Source: Desulfobacterales bacterium
Lineage (GTDB): Bacteria; Desulfobacterota; Desulfobacteria; Desulfobacterales; Desulfobacteraceae
Direction of reading: 5' to 3'
NCBI GenBank assembly: GCA_022361535.1
Contig: JAKSAU010000285.1
Coordinates: forward strand, 1-36,488
DNA length: 36,488 bases
The translations under genes were made by a program, and so were the position numbers. Shown here in pieces: positions 1 through 8,840 of this stretch (the first letter of the stretch is position 1; each line of letters opens with the position of its first letter). The notes beneath the pieces were generated by a model. It was not told the DNA's origin. It saw only the letters and a list, made by a program, of their open reading frames with translations, and searched no databases.

Positions 1-1156
1 GCAGGTCGTAAGCGGTGATAGTCTTTGTTTTACATACGACTACGGCACGTTCTATGGCATTGGATAATTCCCTGACATTGCCGGGCCAGTCATGGAGCAT
101 AAGTTCATCCATGGCATCTCTTGCGATGCGTTCAACTCCCCTGTTGACCTCTCGGGTAAATTTTTCAAGGAAATGATTGGCCAGCAGCGGAATGTCCTCA
201 CGTCGGTCCCGCAAAGGGGGCATTGAAAGGGTAATAACGTTCAACCGGTAATACAGATCTTCCCTGAATGTCCTGTCTTTTATGGCCTGAACCAGATCTG
301 CATTAGTGGCTGCAATTACCCTGAAATCCGCAGTTAAGGGTTGGGTGCCGCCCACCTTGTAAAAGATTTTGTCCTCCAGGACCTGGAGCAGATCAATCTG
401 CATGCGCATTGAAATTTCACCGATCTCGTCAAGAAACAAGGTACCTCCACGAGCAAGTTCAAGGCGTCCTTTTCGGGTTTCTTTAGCATCGGTAAAGGCC
501 CCCTTTTTATGGCCGAACAATTCGCTTTCCATGATATGGGGGGGAATGGCGCCGCAGTTTACGGCCACAAAGGGACCGTCCCTGAGATTTGAATGAGAAT
601 GAATGGCTTTGGCAGCCAGCCCCTTGCCTGACCCTGTTTCTCCGGTAATAAGTACCGTGGCGTCAGTATCCCCCATGTCCCGGATCAGGGAAAAGACCTT
701 TTGCATGGCCCTGGACTGCCCGATCATGCTCTCAAACCTTGACTGTTCCTCAAAGGTCTCCTTTAAATAGGTGTTTTCCCGCTTTCTGGCCCTGTGGTCC
801 ATCAGTTTTTTGATCAGTACACCCAACTCATCCGGGTCAAAGGGCTTTAGAAGATAATCAAAGGCATGGGACTTCATGGCCTGCACCGCAGACGGCACGG
901 ACCCGAAAGCTGTGATCATAATGACATCAATATCCGGGTACTCCTCTTTAACATGGGCCAGCACCTCCATACCAGTCATGCCGTCCATCTGGATATCAAG
1001 GAGAATAACATCAAAGCTTTGGGTTTTAAGAGCTTCTACAGCAGCTTCCCCGCTTTCAAGGGTATCTACATGATATCCGTCCCGGCGCAGCCATCCGGCA
1101 AGGGATTCCCGGATAACCAGTTCGTCATCCACCACAAGGATACGTGGTCCTTCCAT
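1..1156 (-). CDS. sigma-54-dependent response regulator (NtrC family), 3' end cut by window
   Basis: Transcriptional activator of two-component type; 385 complete codons are visible and the C-terminus lies beyond base 1. The N-terminal receiver domain (about residues 5-115) has the acidic pair D10-D11, the phospho-acceptor D54 (LLDIQMDG), the conserved Thr in IMITAFGS and the Lys in LLKPFD. The AAA+ domain (about 140-380) shows Walker A GETGSGKG, Walker B GGTLFLDEIGEIS, and the C-terminal GNVREL motif. The sigma-54 contact loop reads GAFTDA where most family members have GAFTGA. The Fis-type HTH expected after residue 385 is outside the window. The ATG at 1156 follows a strong SD (GGAGG, bases 1160-1164). 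The cognate kinase and target genes cannot be told from here. The next gene upstream on the same strand (nitroreductase) is separated by a large palindrome, so co-transcription is doubtful. Confidence 0.93.
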   Translation of the reverse strand, partial: MEGPRILVVDDELVIRESLAGWLRRDGYHVDTLESGEAAVEALKTQSFDVILLDIQMDGMTGMEVLAHVKEEYPDIDVIMITAFGSVPSAVQAMKSHAFDYLLKPFDPDELGVLIKKLMDHRARKRENTYLKETFEEQSRFESMIGQSRAMQKVFSLIRDMGDTDATVLITGETGSGKGLAAKAIHSHSNLRDGPFVAVNCGAIPPHIMESELFGHKKGAFTDAKETRKGRLELARGGTLFLDEIGEISMRMQIDLLQVLEDKIFYKVGGTQPLTADFRVIAATNADLVQAIKDRTFREDLYYRLNVITLSMPPLRDRREDIPLLANHFLEKFTREVNRGVERIARDAMDELMLHDWPGNVRELSNAIERAVVVCKTKTITAYDL

Positions 1157-1209
1157 AGGTCCTCCTTTTTTATCCCCGCTAAAGCAGGTTTATCAGGTAT
1201 AGATACCAG

Positions 1210-1286
1210 CTCGTTTGTCCTAAGAAAAAGGCATCAGGCGTATTTTTTATTGAAAAATACGGCAGCCGTTTCTTAGGATAAACGAG
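1210..1286. repeat. 77-nt near-perfect palindrome (hairpin / possible terminator or MITE-like element)
   Basis: The outer arms 1210-1227 and 1269-1286 pair over 18 positions with one G-T wobble (CTCGTTTGTCCTAAGAAA against TTTCTTAGGATAAACGAG). Inside, 1230-1232 pairs with 1265-1267, and 1239-1247 pairs with 1253-1261 around a 5-base loop, giving a single long cruciform. It lies 73 bases after the stop of the nitroreductase and 53 bases before the response regulator start. It may end nitroreductase transcription in either orientation, or be a dispersed palindromic element. It has no ORF. Confidence 0.7.
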
Positions 1287-1359
1287 CGTAATGACCAAAA
1301 CTACATAAGTTAGCCCTCCCGCGGCAGTGAAGTTTGCCTGGGCTGCCGGACGGTTTGAA

Positions 1360-1983
1360 TCAGCGGATTTCCACCAGCCTATCACGGTCATGCCGTCGCC
1401 TGGGTGTCTGCTCGCCTGCCCGGTATCCTAAAGCCACCAATACAGCGACCTGGTATTCATCGGTATCTATGTCCAGAAGTTCTTCTACACGGTCCTTTTC
1501 AAATCCTTCCATGGGACAGGTATCAATCCCCATTGATGCAGCACAGGTCATGATATTGGCAAGGGCTATGTAGCATTGCTTTGACACCCATGCATATTCG
1601 GACATTATTGGACGCACTTCAGTGTCAAGATAGCTCTTGTATCTCTCAACGTAAGCTTTTGTCATATCTTCGGGCAGGCCGCGGCGCTGGAAATTATCAA
1701 GGACATAGGTGTCGTAAAGGCTTGCAAGTGACGGTCGTGCCAGGATGACGATCACATGGCTGGAGTCAGTAACCTGGGCCTGATCCCAACAGGCTGGGCG
1801 GATGGTTTTCCGGATATCTTCTGATTCCAGAACAAGGAATTTCCAAGCCTCCATGCCAAAGGATGATGGAGACATGCAGGCCGCATCCAGTATAGTATTC
1901 AGGTCTTTTTCAGTAATTTTCTTTTCCGGGTCAAATTTCTTGCACGCATGGCGAAACGTTAACGCATCAATAACAGGATTCAT
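1360..1983 (-). CDS. nitroreductase family NAD(P)H-dependent FMN oxidoreductase
   Basis: A soluble flavin oxidoreductase of the NfsB/DrgA-like nitroreductase family, which reduces nitroaromatics, quinones or similar acceptors with NAD(P)H; the physiological substrate is not evident. The 207-residue length is usual. Family marks are an N-terminal R-x-A-C-K-K-F segment, the FMN/substrate motif SPSSFGMEAWKF, and the C-terminal helix region IALANIMTCAASMGID followed by CPMEGF, typical of dimeric members. The ATG at 1983 is preferred over an in-frame TTG at 2004 because AAGGAA (1990-1995) sits at good spacing before the ATG. It is separated from the RND permease gene upstream by about 150 bases and is probably its own unit. 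Confidence 0.88.
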   Translation of the reverse strand: MNPVIDALTFRHACKKFDPEKKITEKDLNTILDAACMSPSSFGMEAWKFLVLESEDIRKTIRPACWDQAQVTDSSHVIVILARPSLASLYDTYVLDNFQRRGLPEDMTKAYVERYKSYLDTEVRPIMSEYAWVSKQCYIALANIMTCAASMGIDTCPMEGFEKDRVEELLDIDTDEYQVAVLVALGYRAGEQTPRRRHDRDRLVEIR

Positions 1984-2137
1984 TTGGTTTTCCTTTTTAC
2001 TCAACGGTTTGGGTTCAACAATATATTACAATTGTGAAATCAGGCTGCGTCAGAACAGTATCAAGATAAAACTCAGGCCGGTCAAACGTTCTTTGACTTT
2101 TTGAATTATAATGAAATTCTCCATTAAAAAAAAGTAG

Positions 2138-5100
2138 TTATTCTAAATTTTCTGCCTGGGGTCCGGGTACGGTCTGAACCTGCTCTTCAGTCTGAGATGA
2201 AGTAAAAATAGCTTTTATATCTTCCAAAACCAGGTAAAGGCAAGGCACCAGCACCAGGGTAATCAAAGTGGCAAAAAGAATACCGAAGCCCAGCGATATC
2301 GCCATTGGGATAAGAAACCTTGCCTGTCTTGATGTCTCGGTAATAATGGGGGCAAGCCCCCCGCAGGTGGTAAGTGTCGTTAAAAGAATGGGCCTGAACC
2401 GCTGGATGCCTGCAGACTGGATGGCAAAAAAGACCGGAACCCCTTTTCTGACCCTGCGGTTGGCAAAGTCTATGAGTACCAAGGAATCGTTCACCACTAC
2501 GCCTGTCATGGCAACAAGACCGAACAGACTCATGACGGACAACGAATACCCCATGATAACATGCCCGACAATTGCCCCAATCATGCCAAAAGGAATGCAA
2601 AACATGATAATCAGCGGTTGAAAATAACTTCTGAACGGAATGGCAAGCAAAGCAAACACACAGAGCAAAGCCCCGCCCAATCCCCTGAGCAAGGCCGTGA
2701 TACTTTCTCTTATGTCTGCCTGCTTTCCTTTAAATCCGTATGTCAGGCCCGGATATTGGGCGACCAGGGCCGGTAAAATATCCTGCTTCATATCCTGGAG
2801 TACATTTTCCGCCTGTGACGGGGGCCGGACATTGGCCGTAACCAGGATCTCACGTTTTCCATTGGTCCGCTTAATGGTGGTATATGCTCTTCCGGTAATT
2901 GTTTCCACAGCATCCCGAAGCAGAATTTCCCCTTGCGGGGCCTGGAGCACCAGTTCTTCAAAGGTCGCTTCAGAGACTCGCTCCTCTTTTTCCAGACGGA
3001 CACGAACAGTCACTTCGTTTCGTCCCCGCTGGTTTTTAACGGCTTCGATACCCTGAAAAGAATGCCTGACTTGATTCCCAACCTCCCTGGAGGTCAGTCC
3101 CATACGGCGGCCCGCTTCACTCAATGTTATATCAAACTGCCGTTTTCCCTTTGCTGACCCGTCATCAATATCCTGTACAATGGGATACTCTGCCAAACTC
3201 TTAGCCAGGTCCTCACCTGCTCTGTCTAAAAGATCCTTGTCCCTGTGGTTGAGACTTACAGTCAGGCTTTTCCCTGACCCTGGACCACCTCTGCTGGCAT
3301 CAAACCCCATGGTTTCCACACCAGGGATTTGCCCGGTCTTTTCGCGCCACAACCGCGTTACTTCAGCCGTAGACATGGGGCGGACTTCAGGGGGGGTAAG
3401 ATAGATTCTCACCCGGATATTGTTATTATTAACCCAGGAAAAAATACCTGTGGATAGCTTTTCTTCACCGTTTTCAGATACGACCTGGCCTGCAGTTGCA
3501 ACAAGCCGTGCTTCCACCTCCCGGATCCGCTTTTCAGGTGTACCGTAGGGCAGTTCAGTTTCGCAAAAGGCAAAATCCGATTCGGTTTTGGGAAACAGGA
3601 CCATACCCATGCGTCCGGATGACACATACCCTGCCGTAATCATGAGCAGGGCCACACCAAAGGCAATTACCGCATATCGCCAGTTTAAAAGTTTTGCCAG
3701 CAGATTTCCATAAACAGTGCGTACAAATTTTTCAAAGCCGATGGAAAATTTACCCTGCCATTTTTCCAGGATGTTCAGCGGGAAAAACAACGGTTTTGAC
3801 TGATGGCTAAGATGGGCCGGAAGAATAAAAAGACTTTCGATCAAAGAGACACCAAAAACAGCTATTACAACCAAGGGCATGGTTTTAAATACTTTTCCCA
3901 TGATCCCCGGGATAAATAACAAGGGGACAAAAGTGACCATATTGGTGATGACTGAAAATGTCACGGGCATGGCAATGGCCTTTACCCCACGGATTGCAGC
4001 TTCCATGTAGGGCAGGCCCTGGCGCCTGAAAAAATAAATATTCTCACCCACGACAACAGCATCATCCACTACGATCCCTAAAGTTACTATAAAAGCAAAC
4101 ATGCTGACCATGTTGATGGTAAAACTGGTAGGAGCTAAAAACAGAAAAGAGCCCAGAAAAGAGATGGGAATTCCTAAACTCACCCAAAAGGCCAGTCGGA
4201 TTTCCAGAAAAATGGCCAGAAAAAGGAACACAAGGCTAAGCCCGATATAAGCATTTCTCAGCAGTAAATCAGCACGCTGGGCAAAAATTTTGGACAGGTC
4301 CCTTACCACACTTAAACGCACACCGTCAGGCAGTGTGGCATCAATTTCAGTGACCAGTTTCTTGGATATTTCAGCCACCTGTGTAGGTGTCTGCTCCCCC
4401 ACGCGGTAAATTGCAATTGTAACGGCCCGTTTACCATTAAACGTTGCCCAGTTGTCTGACTCTTCAAACCCTTCAACCACATTTGCAATATCACCGAGAA
4501 CAACCCTGGAGCCGTCTTCCTGGGTAAGGATAGGAAGTTTGGCGTACTGGCGGGCATAATCCTTTCGGTCCTTTACCCGAAGCAGGATGTCTCCGGCACC
4601 TGTTTTAATGGCACCGCCGCCAAGCTCAACCGATGCCCGGGATATGGCCTGGGCAACTTCTGCAAGAGTCAGATCATACCGCCTTAGAGTCTGACTTGGG
4701 ATCTCTACATGGATCTCTCTTTCCCTGACTCCTTCAAGGTCCACCTGTGTAATCCCAGGATCTGCCAGGAACCGGTCCCTGATATCGTCAGCCAGCTTGC
4801 GCATGGTGGTTTCAGGGACATCGCCATACAGCGCCAGACGTATCACCTCCCGCTGCCTGTCCGCTATAACAATCACCGGGTCTTCGGCTTCATCCGGAAA
4901 GGTGTCGATCCGGTCAACCTCGCTTTTGATCTCCTGCCAAAGCTGGTTGACATCTACCCCTTCAAGAGCTTCCACAGTGATAGAAGCGGCTCCTTCATTT
5001 GCATTTGCCTGTATTTCATCAATGCCCTCAAGATCCTGGATAGCCTCTTCTACGGCAAGTACAATGCCGCTTTCCACTTCTTCAGGGCTAGCGCCAGGAT

Positions 5101-5272
5101 ATGGAATGGTAATATTGACCATGTCCAGGCTGAAATCGGGAAATACCTCCTGCTTGATGTTGAATCCCATATAAAGGCCACCGACAAGAAGCACGGCCAT
5201 AAGCAGGTTTGCAGCAACTGAATTACCTGCCATCCATGCAATAGGGCCTTTTGCTGAAGCTTTTTTGCTCAT
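2138..5272 (-). CDS. RND efflux pump inner-membrane permease (HAE1-like)
   Basis: Proton-driven exporter subunit of a tripartite efflux system, 1044 residues, the normal family size. A first membrane helix (about 15-35) is followed by a large periplasmic domain, then a helix bundle with LGIVVDDAVVVGENIY in the TM4 position, including the paired Asp used for proton relay. A second periplasmic domain and a second bundle contain MTGVVVNDSLVLIDFANRR. The start ATG overlaps the stop of the membrane-fusion gene by 4 bases (ATGA), so translation is coupled. It is the last gene of the outer-membrane factor / fusion protein / permease operon. Sequence alone does not tell substrate (drugs, lipids, metals); the absence of metal-binding Met clusters near the central cleft argues mildly for organic substrates. 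Confidence 0.94.
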   Translation of the reverse strand: MSKKASAKGPIAWMAGNSVAANLLMAVLLVGGLYMGFNIKQEVFPDFSLDMVNITIPYPGASPEEVESGIVLAVEEAIQDLEGIDEIQANANEGAASITVEALEGVDVNQLWQEIKSEVDRIDTFPDEAEDPVIVIADRQREVIRLALYGDVPETTMRKLADDIRDRFLADPGITQVDLEGVREREIHVEIPSQTLRRYDLTLAEVAQAISRASVELGGGAIKTGAGDILLRVKDRKDYARQYAKLPILTQEDGSRVVLGDIANVVEGFEESDNWATFNGKRAVTIAIYRVGEQTPTQVAEISKKLVTEIDATLPDGVRLSVVRDLSKIFAQRADLLLRNAYIGLSLVFLFLAIFLEIRLAFWVSLGIPISFLGSFLFLAPTSFTINMVSMFAFIVTLGIVVDDAVVVGENIYFFRRQGLPYMEAAIRGVKAIAMPVTFSVITNMVTFVPLLFIPGIMGKVFKTMPLVVIAVFGVSLIESLFILPAHLSHQSKPLFFPLNILEKWQGKFSIGFEKFVRTVYGNLLAKLLNWRYAVIAFGVALLMITAGYVSSGRMGMVLFPKTESDFAFCETELPYGTPEKRIREVEARLVATAGQVVSENGEEKLSTGIFSWVNNNNIRVRIYLTPPEVRPMSTAEVTRLWREKTGQIPGVETMGFDASRGGPGSGKSLTVSLNHRDKDLLDRAGEDLAKSLAEYPIVQDIDDGSAKGKRQFDITLSEAGRRMGLTSREVGNQVRHSFQGIEAVKNQRGRNEVTVRVRLEKEERVSEATFEELVLQAPQGEILLRDAVETITGRAYTTIKRTNGKREILVTANVRPPSQAENVLQDMKQDILPALVAQYPGLTYGFKGKQADIRESITALLRGLGGALLCVFALLAIPFRSYFQPLIIMFCIPFGMIGAIVGHVIMGYSLSVMSLFGLVAMTGVVVNDSLVLIDFANRRVRKGVPVFFAIQSAGIQRFRPILLTTLTTCGGLAPIITETSRQARFLIPMAISLGFGILFATLITLVLVPCLYLVLEDIKAIFTSSQTEEQVQTVPGPQAENLE

Positions 5273-6453
5273 GACCGCTCTCCCGGATCAAGAACCAGGG
5301 CCATACCCGGTACTGGAACAGGAATATCCGAAGTAATTATCAGATCACCGGGTTGAATGCCGGATTGAAGGAATACCCTGTCGTCTTCTTTCCAGACAGG
5401 CTTTATCTGACGAATCTGAAGGCGGCCGTTATCATAAACCCAAAGGGTTGAGTTTTCACGTACAAGGACTCGCGGCAATGCATATACATTTTCAAAAACT
5501 TCTCCCTGGATCAGGGCTTCCACATGGTCGTCCAAAAGCAGGGGAGACCCGTTGTTTTCTGAAGCAAGCCCTAGTGGGTCAGGAACCTGGATAATCACCC
5601 CGGCCATCCGGCTTTGCCCGGTAACCTTCCCTGTTGCCCGGCTCACCTGCCCCGGCCATTCATGGTCTGCGTAAAGTGATCGGATGCGGGCCGGACTACC
5701 TTTTGTTTCATGAATTTTAATCCGGCTCAACCGATCTAAGGGGACCTGCACTTCAACACGGTACTGGGTTACATCCACAAGTGTGGCAAGTGACTCCTGG
5801 GCAGCAGCCATGGAGCCAAGATCCACATGTTTTTCAAGAACCAGGGCATGAAAAGGAACACGGATTTGAGTTCGTTTTAGATCCAACCGGGCATTTTCCA
5901 AATCACTCCTGGCACTTGCCACTTCTGCCTTTGCCTGTTCAAGCTGGGGTTTTCGCAGGGCAAGGCTTGTCTCTTTTACCCCTTCCGGAGATAGCTGGGT
6001 GATCAGTTTGAGTTCTTCTCTTGCAATATGCTGTTGCCCCTTTTCAATTTCAAGGTCGGCCAATGCCTTGTCCAAGGCACTTTGGGCCTTATCTACCGCC
6101 AATTTATAATCTGCTTGCTCGACCTGAACCAAAATTTCTCCCTGAGGAATAAGTCCACCCTGGACAAATTTAGGTGACACGTTGACCACCCGGCCGGATA
6201 CCTGGGCTTTGAGCACCACCTCCCTGTCAGGCAAAACAGTGCCCATGACCCGTATTTGTGAAGTATAACTTTCCGGAACCATCTTCACAGTTTCAACCGC
6301 CATAACAGGTTTTGGCTTTGGTTTACGTTTGATATCCATTTTTTTGGATTTGTAGAACTGGTTTCCATACACACCGCCGGCAATAAGGCATAGAGGCAGG
6401 ACAATCTTTAAAAAGGTTGCGACCAGGGATCTTTTTTGTTTGGGTTCATTCAT
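5269..6453 (-). CDS. RND efflux periplasmic adaptor (membrane fusion protein)
   Basis: Adaptor of 394 residues linking the RND permease to the outer-membrane channel. It has an N-terminal membrane anchor (about residues 12-30, IVLPLCLIAGGVYG), a biotinyl-lipoyl-like segment split around a long coiled-coil hairpin (about 110-195, rich in Leu, Glu, Lys, Ala), and a beta-barrel domain near 210-300. The short hydrophobic stretch after a basic N-terminus suggests either a signal anchor or a cleaved signal, with no lipobox Cys. It begins 3 bases after the outer-membrane factor gene ends and overlaps the permease start by 4 bases, so it is clearly the middle gene of one operon. Confidence 0.92.
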   Translation of the reverse strand: MNEPKQKRSLVATFLKIVLPLCLIAGGVYGNQFYKSKKMDIKRKPKPKPVMAVETVKMVPESYTSQIRVMGTVLPDREVVLKAQVSGRVVNVSPKFVQGGLIPQGEILVQVEQADYKLAVDKAQSALDKALADLEIEKGQQHIAREELKLITQLSPEGVKETSLALRKPQLEQAKAEVASARSDLENARLDLKRTQIRVPFHALVLEKHVDLGSMAAAQESLATLVDVTQYRVEVQVPLDRLSRIKIHETKGSPARIRSLYADHEWPGQVSRATGKVTGQSRMAGVIIQVPDPLGLASENNGSPLLLDDHVEALIQGEVFENVYALPRVLVRENSTLWVYDNGRLQIRQIKPVWKEDDRVFLQSGIQPGDLIITSDIPVPVPGMALVLDPGERS

Positions 6454-6456
6454 CGC

Positions 6457-7899
6457 TTATTTAGCTCCGGCATTGGGTTGAATTTCGGTCGTCTTTAAAA
6501 CGGGGTCGTTCCACCCGATTACCCTGTGAAGGGTGATACGTTCCTTGACATAATTGGCCCGCTCGCTGACAAGCTGACGCTCGAGACTTTCAATGCGGGC
6601 CCAGGCCGTTAAATAGTTCAGATAGCTGCTTTGCCCGTTCAGGTACTGGACCCGGGCATCTTTTAGTGTCAGCCTCACTGTTTCAAGTTCCTGTTCCAGC
6701 CGCTTGACGTACTCCAGTTGCCGGTCAATGCCCACAAGACTGTCTTCTACTTCAAGGATGGCATTTGATATGGTGCGGGCATACAGGTTGAGATCCTCTT
6801 GAACCACAGCTCTTGTCCGCTCTACTTCCGCCTGGCGCAGACCGCCGTCAAATAAAGGACCTGCCAGGGCCGCTCCCAAAGAGGCGACCCAGTTTTGGAA
6901 CAGCAGATCCAAGCTGCCGCTTGAAAACAATGCAGAGGCAGACAGGGTAAAGCTTGGCATCATGTCGGCCTTTGCTTCTTCAACTTCCTGTCTTGACGCC
7001 TCTAACCGCTCTCTGGCAGCCCTGATGTCTGCCCTGTTTTCAAGAAGGTCTACAGGTATGCCCGGTTGAGGCTGAAACAACATTTCAGGCAACTCTTGGG
7101 TAGTAATGTTCATGTCAAGCCCTGGGGTTTCGCCCAAAAGGTACCCTAAAGAATTGAGAAGCTGTCCCTCTTCTTTTTCAAGAAGCGGCATTGAGGACAG
7201 GGCCTGGGCCAGGGCCTCCCTTTGCTGGGAGACATCCAGTGCACTGGCCCTCCCATTTAAAAATCGAAGTTTTTGAAGCTCAAGATGAGTCTGGTTGATT
7301 TCGATCTGCTTTTGAAGCACCATTTTTCCGGTACGTACGGCCACAATGTTCACCCAGGTCTCTGCGATATCGGCAGACAACTCAAGGGAGGTGTCATTTA
7401 AATCCTGGCGGGCGGCTTCAAGCTCAAGGGTGCGGGCTTTAACTGCCGCACTAATCTGCCCCCAAACGTCTAAGGTATAATCTGCGCTAAGAGAGGCATC
7501 CCATGAGTGGGTACCGCCGGAAACTGTTCCCTGGCCGCTTTTTTTGGTGCGGGTATGCCCTTTTTCTCCGCCAAATGAATAATCCAAAGACGGCTTTAGC
7601 GCGGCTTTTTCTTTTTCAAGAGTGGCACTGGCCTGTGCCACCTTGGCCTCTTTGACTTTAACATCATAATTTTGAGACAATCCCTTGACGATCAGGGTGT
7701 TGAGTTCATCACTTGCAAGTATCCGCCACCAATTTTCAATGGAAGAGGCGGCAGGTTCAGCTTTAGAAGTCTTTGTCTGATTTGAAAATGCTTGTGGTAT
7801 ATCTACTGCATGACCGGTTTCAGGTTCAGGCGAAAGAGTCCGGCATCCTGAAATCATAATCATTGCCGAAATAACCATTGTAATGAATAAACGCGGCAT
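6457..7899 (-). CDS. outer-membrane efflux lipoprotein, TolC/NodT family
   Basis: Outer-membrane channel of the tripartite pump, 480 residues. The N-terminus is a lipoprotein signal: a basic start, a hydrophobic run, and lipobox ISGC with Cys19 as the acylation site. Two outer-membrane-efflux repeats follow (about 60-250 and 265-460), dominated by amphipathic helices with many Glu, Gln and Ala, as in NodT-type factors. A typical motif is RADIRAARERLEASR near residue 285. The SD before the ATG at 7899 is only moderate (AGGGA). It is the first gene of the operon. A terminator for the upstream TetR gene (7963-7988) lies just before it, so the pump should use a promoter between about 7900 and 7960 or depend on readthrough. 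Confidence 0.92.
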   Translation of the reverse strand: MPRLFITMVISAMIMISGCRTLSPEPETGHAVDIPQAFSNQTKTSKAEPAASSIENWWRILASDELNTLIVKGLSQNYDVKVKEAKVAQASATLEKEKAALKPSLDYSFGGEKGHTRTKKSGQGTVSGGTHSWDASLSADYTLDVWGQISAAVKARTLELEAARQDLNDTSLELSADIAETWVNIVAVRTGKMVLQKQIEINQTHLELQKLRFLNGRASALDVSQQREALAQALSSMPLLEKEEGQLLNSLGYLLGETPGLDMNITTQELPEMLFQPQPGIPVDLLENRADIRAARERLEASRQEVEEAKADMMPSFTLSASALFSSGSLDLLFQNWVASLGAALAGPLFDGGLRQAEVERTRAVVQEDLNLYARTISNAILEVEDSLVGIDRQLEYVKRLEQELETVRLTLKDARVQYLNGQSSYLNYLTAWARIESLERQLVSERANYVKERITLHRVIGWNDPVLKTTEIQPNAGAK

Positions 7900-7962
7900 C
7901 TATAGGTCCCTGGTATTCAACAATGCCCTTAGAGACAATCCGGGGAATCTTGGATTTTAAAT

Positions 7963-7988
7963 AAAAAAAGACCGCTCCCGGCAGCGGT
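7963..7988 (-). terminator. intrinsic terminator after the TetR gene
   Basis: On the minus strand a hairpin with 6-bp stem ACCGCT / AGCGGT (bases 7971-7976 and 7983-7988) and a 6-base loop is followed directly by a T run (7963-7969). It lies about 65 bases past the TetR stop and about 65 bases before the efflux operon, so the two are likely separate transcripts. Confidence 0.8.
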
Positions 7989-8052
7989 ATTCACTGCAAT
8001 CATACTTTATAGTGCATTTACGGGTAAATGCCTATCTTAAAAATGTAACGGC

Positions 8053-8673
8053 TTAAAACAACCCTTCAAGGGCAGGTAGAAAAATATCAACAAGTGTTTG
8101 TTGCACCCATTTAAAGTATTCATCGGAATCAGGATCCAGATGCAGCAGCCAGGCGGCACTTTCAGGGGTCCCCAAATAATAGAACAAGAGTGCATTAAAA
8201 CTGTCTGAAAACCGGCAGACCTCGTCATGGGAAGCATTGAATTTCAACAGATGGATCAACTGCTCACGAATAGACTCTACCGCATTAATGAACCGGGTTC
8301 TGCCAGGTACGGTTTCCACGGTTTCAGCACACAGGTTCAACAAGATGATCCTGAAAGACCACGGGTGCTGCCGTGAGAATTCAATTAAGCGGCTGACATA
8401 TACATTAAACCCGGGCGCCCGTTCCATTCGTCTTACTTCAAGGACAGCCTTTTCAGCGGCCTGGCACAATTCTGTGCAAATTTTCTGCGCGGCTGCATCA
8501 AAGAGTTCTGCTTTTGTGGGGTAGTAATACCGCACCAGTGCATGGGCAAAACCGCCCTGGTTGGCAATCATCCTGATGGAGGCTGCATTATACGACTTTT
8601 GGGCAAAGACCTGGATGGCGGCATCCAGAATGGAAGCCTGTGTATGTTTGGCATTTTTATTCTTTTTTTTCAT
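8053..8673 (-). CDS. TetR/AcrR family transcriptional regulator
   Basis: One-component repressor, 206 residues. The N-terminal HTH (about residues 10-56) reads ILDAAIQVFAQKSYNAASIR, then a recognition helix in GGFAHALVRYYYPTKAELFDA, a standard TetR layout. The variable C-terminal ligand domain has no recognised signature, so the inducer is unknown. The start was set at the ATG at 8673 (AGGAAC upstream); an ORF extension to 8817 reads through the operator region and is not credible as protein. Divergent from the COG1600 / ferredoxin / acyl-CoA ligase operon with two matching palindromes between, so control of that operon and of itself is likely. In its own orientation it is followed by a terminator, then the efflux operon, which it might also regulate. 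Confidence 0.9.
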   Translation of the reverse strand: MKKKNKNAKHTQASILDAAIQVFAQKSYNAASIRMIANQGGFAHALVRYYYPTKAELFDAAAQKICTELCQAAEKAVLEVRRMERAPGFNVYVSRLIEFSRQHPWSFRIILLNLCAETVETVPGRTRFINAVESIREQLIHLLKFNASHDEVCRFSDSFNALLFYYLGTPESAAWLLHLDPDSDEYFKWVQQTLVDIFLPALEGLF

Positions 8674-8737
8674 TTCTTTGGTTCCTATCCAATGCTGAAT
8701 AAGCCTAACACAAGGCCTTTTTCCTTTCAATAAAGAT

Positions 8738-8755
8738 TTTGTACAAGTGTACAAA
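8738..8755. promoter_or_regulatory. putative TetR operator 1
   Basis: Perfect inverted repeat TTTGTAC-N4-GTACAAA. It lies between the divergent TetR and COG1600 genes, 65 bases upstream of the TetR start and just upstream of the -35 box of the plus-strand promoter. The same architecture with the same spacer recurs 51 bases away (centre to centre). Confidence 0.72.
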
Positions 8756-8761
8756 TAACAA

Positions 8762-8789
8762 TTGACATCTGCATAACGATATGTAATTT
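8762..8789 (+). promoter_or_regulatory. sigma-70 promoter for the COG1600 / ferredoxin / acyl-CoA ligase operon
   Basis: A consensus -35 TTGACA (8762-8767), a 16-base spacer and a -10-like TAATTT (8784-8789). Operator 2 begins inside the -10 and covers the expected start site, and operator 1 ends 6 bases before the -35, so bound repressor would block polymerase. Confidence 0.6.
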
Positions 8790-8808
8790 TTGTACATTCG
8801 TACAAAAA
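8787..8808. promoter_or_regulatory. putative TetR operator 2
   Basis: Inverted repeat with 9-bp arms TTTTTGTAC and GTACAAAAA around spacer ATTC, matching operator 1 in the TTTGTAC-N4-GTACAAA core. It overlaps the -10 and the presumed start site of the plus-strand promoter, 33 bases before the ATG at 8841. Confidence 0.72.
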
Positions 8809-8840
8809 TATAAACATCGTTTCGGAAAGGGGGGGGCATC

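Noticed and set aside
866..1276. Plus-strand ORF of 136 codons
   Set aside because: Opposite to the receiver domain of the response regulator and runs into the palindrome.
8674..8817. N-terminal extension of the TetR ORF to 8817
   Set aside because: It would translate the operators and the divergent promoter; the extension is not TetR-like and an SD and ATG occur at 8673.
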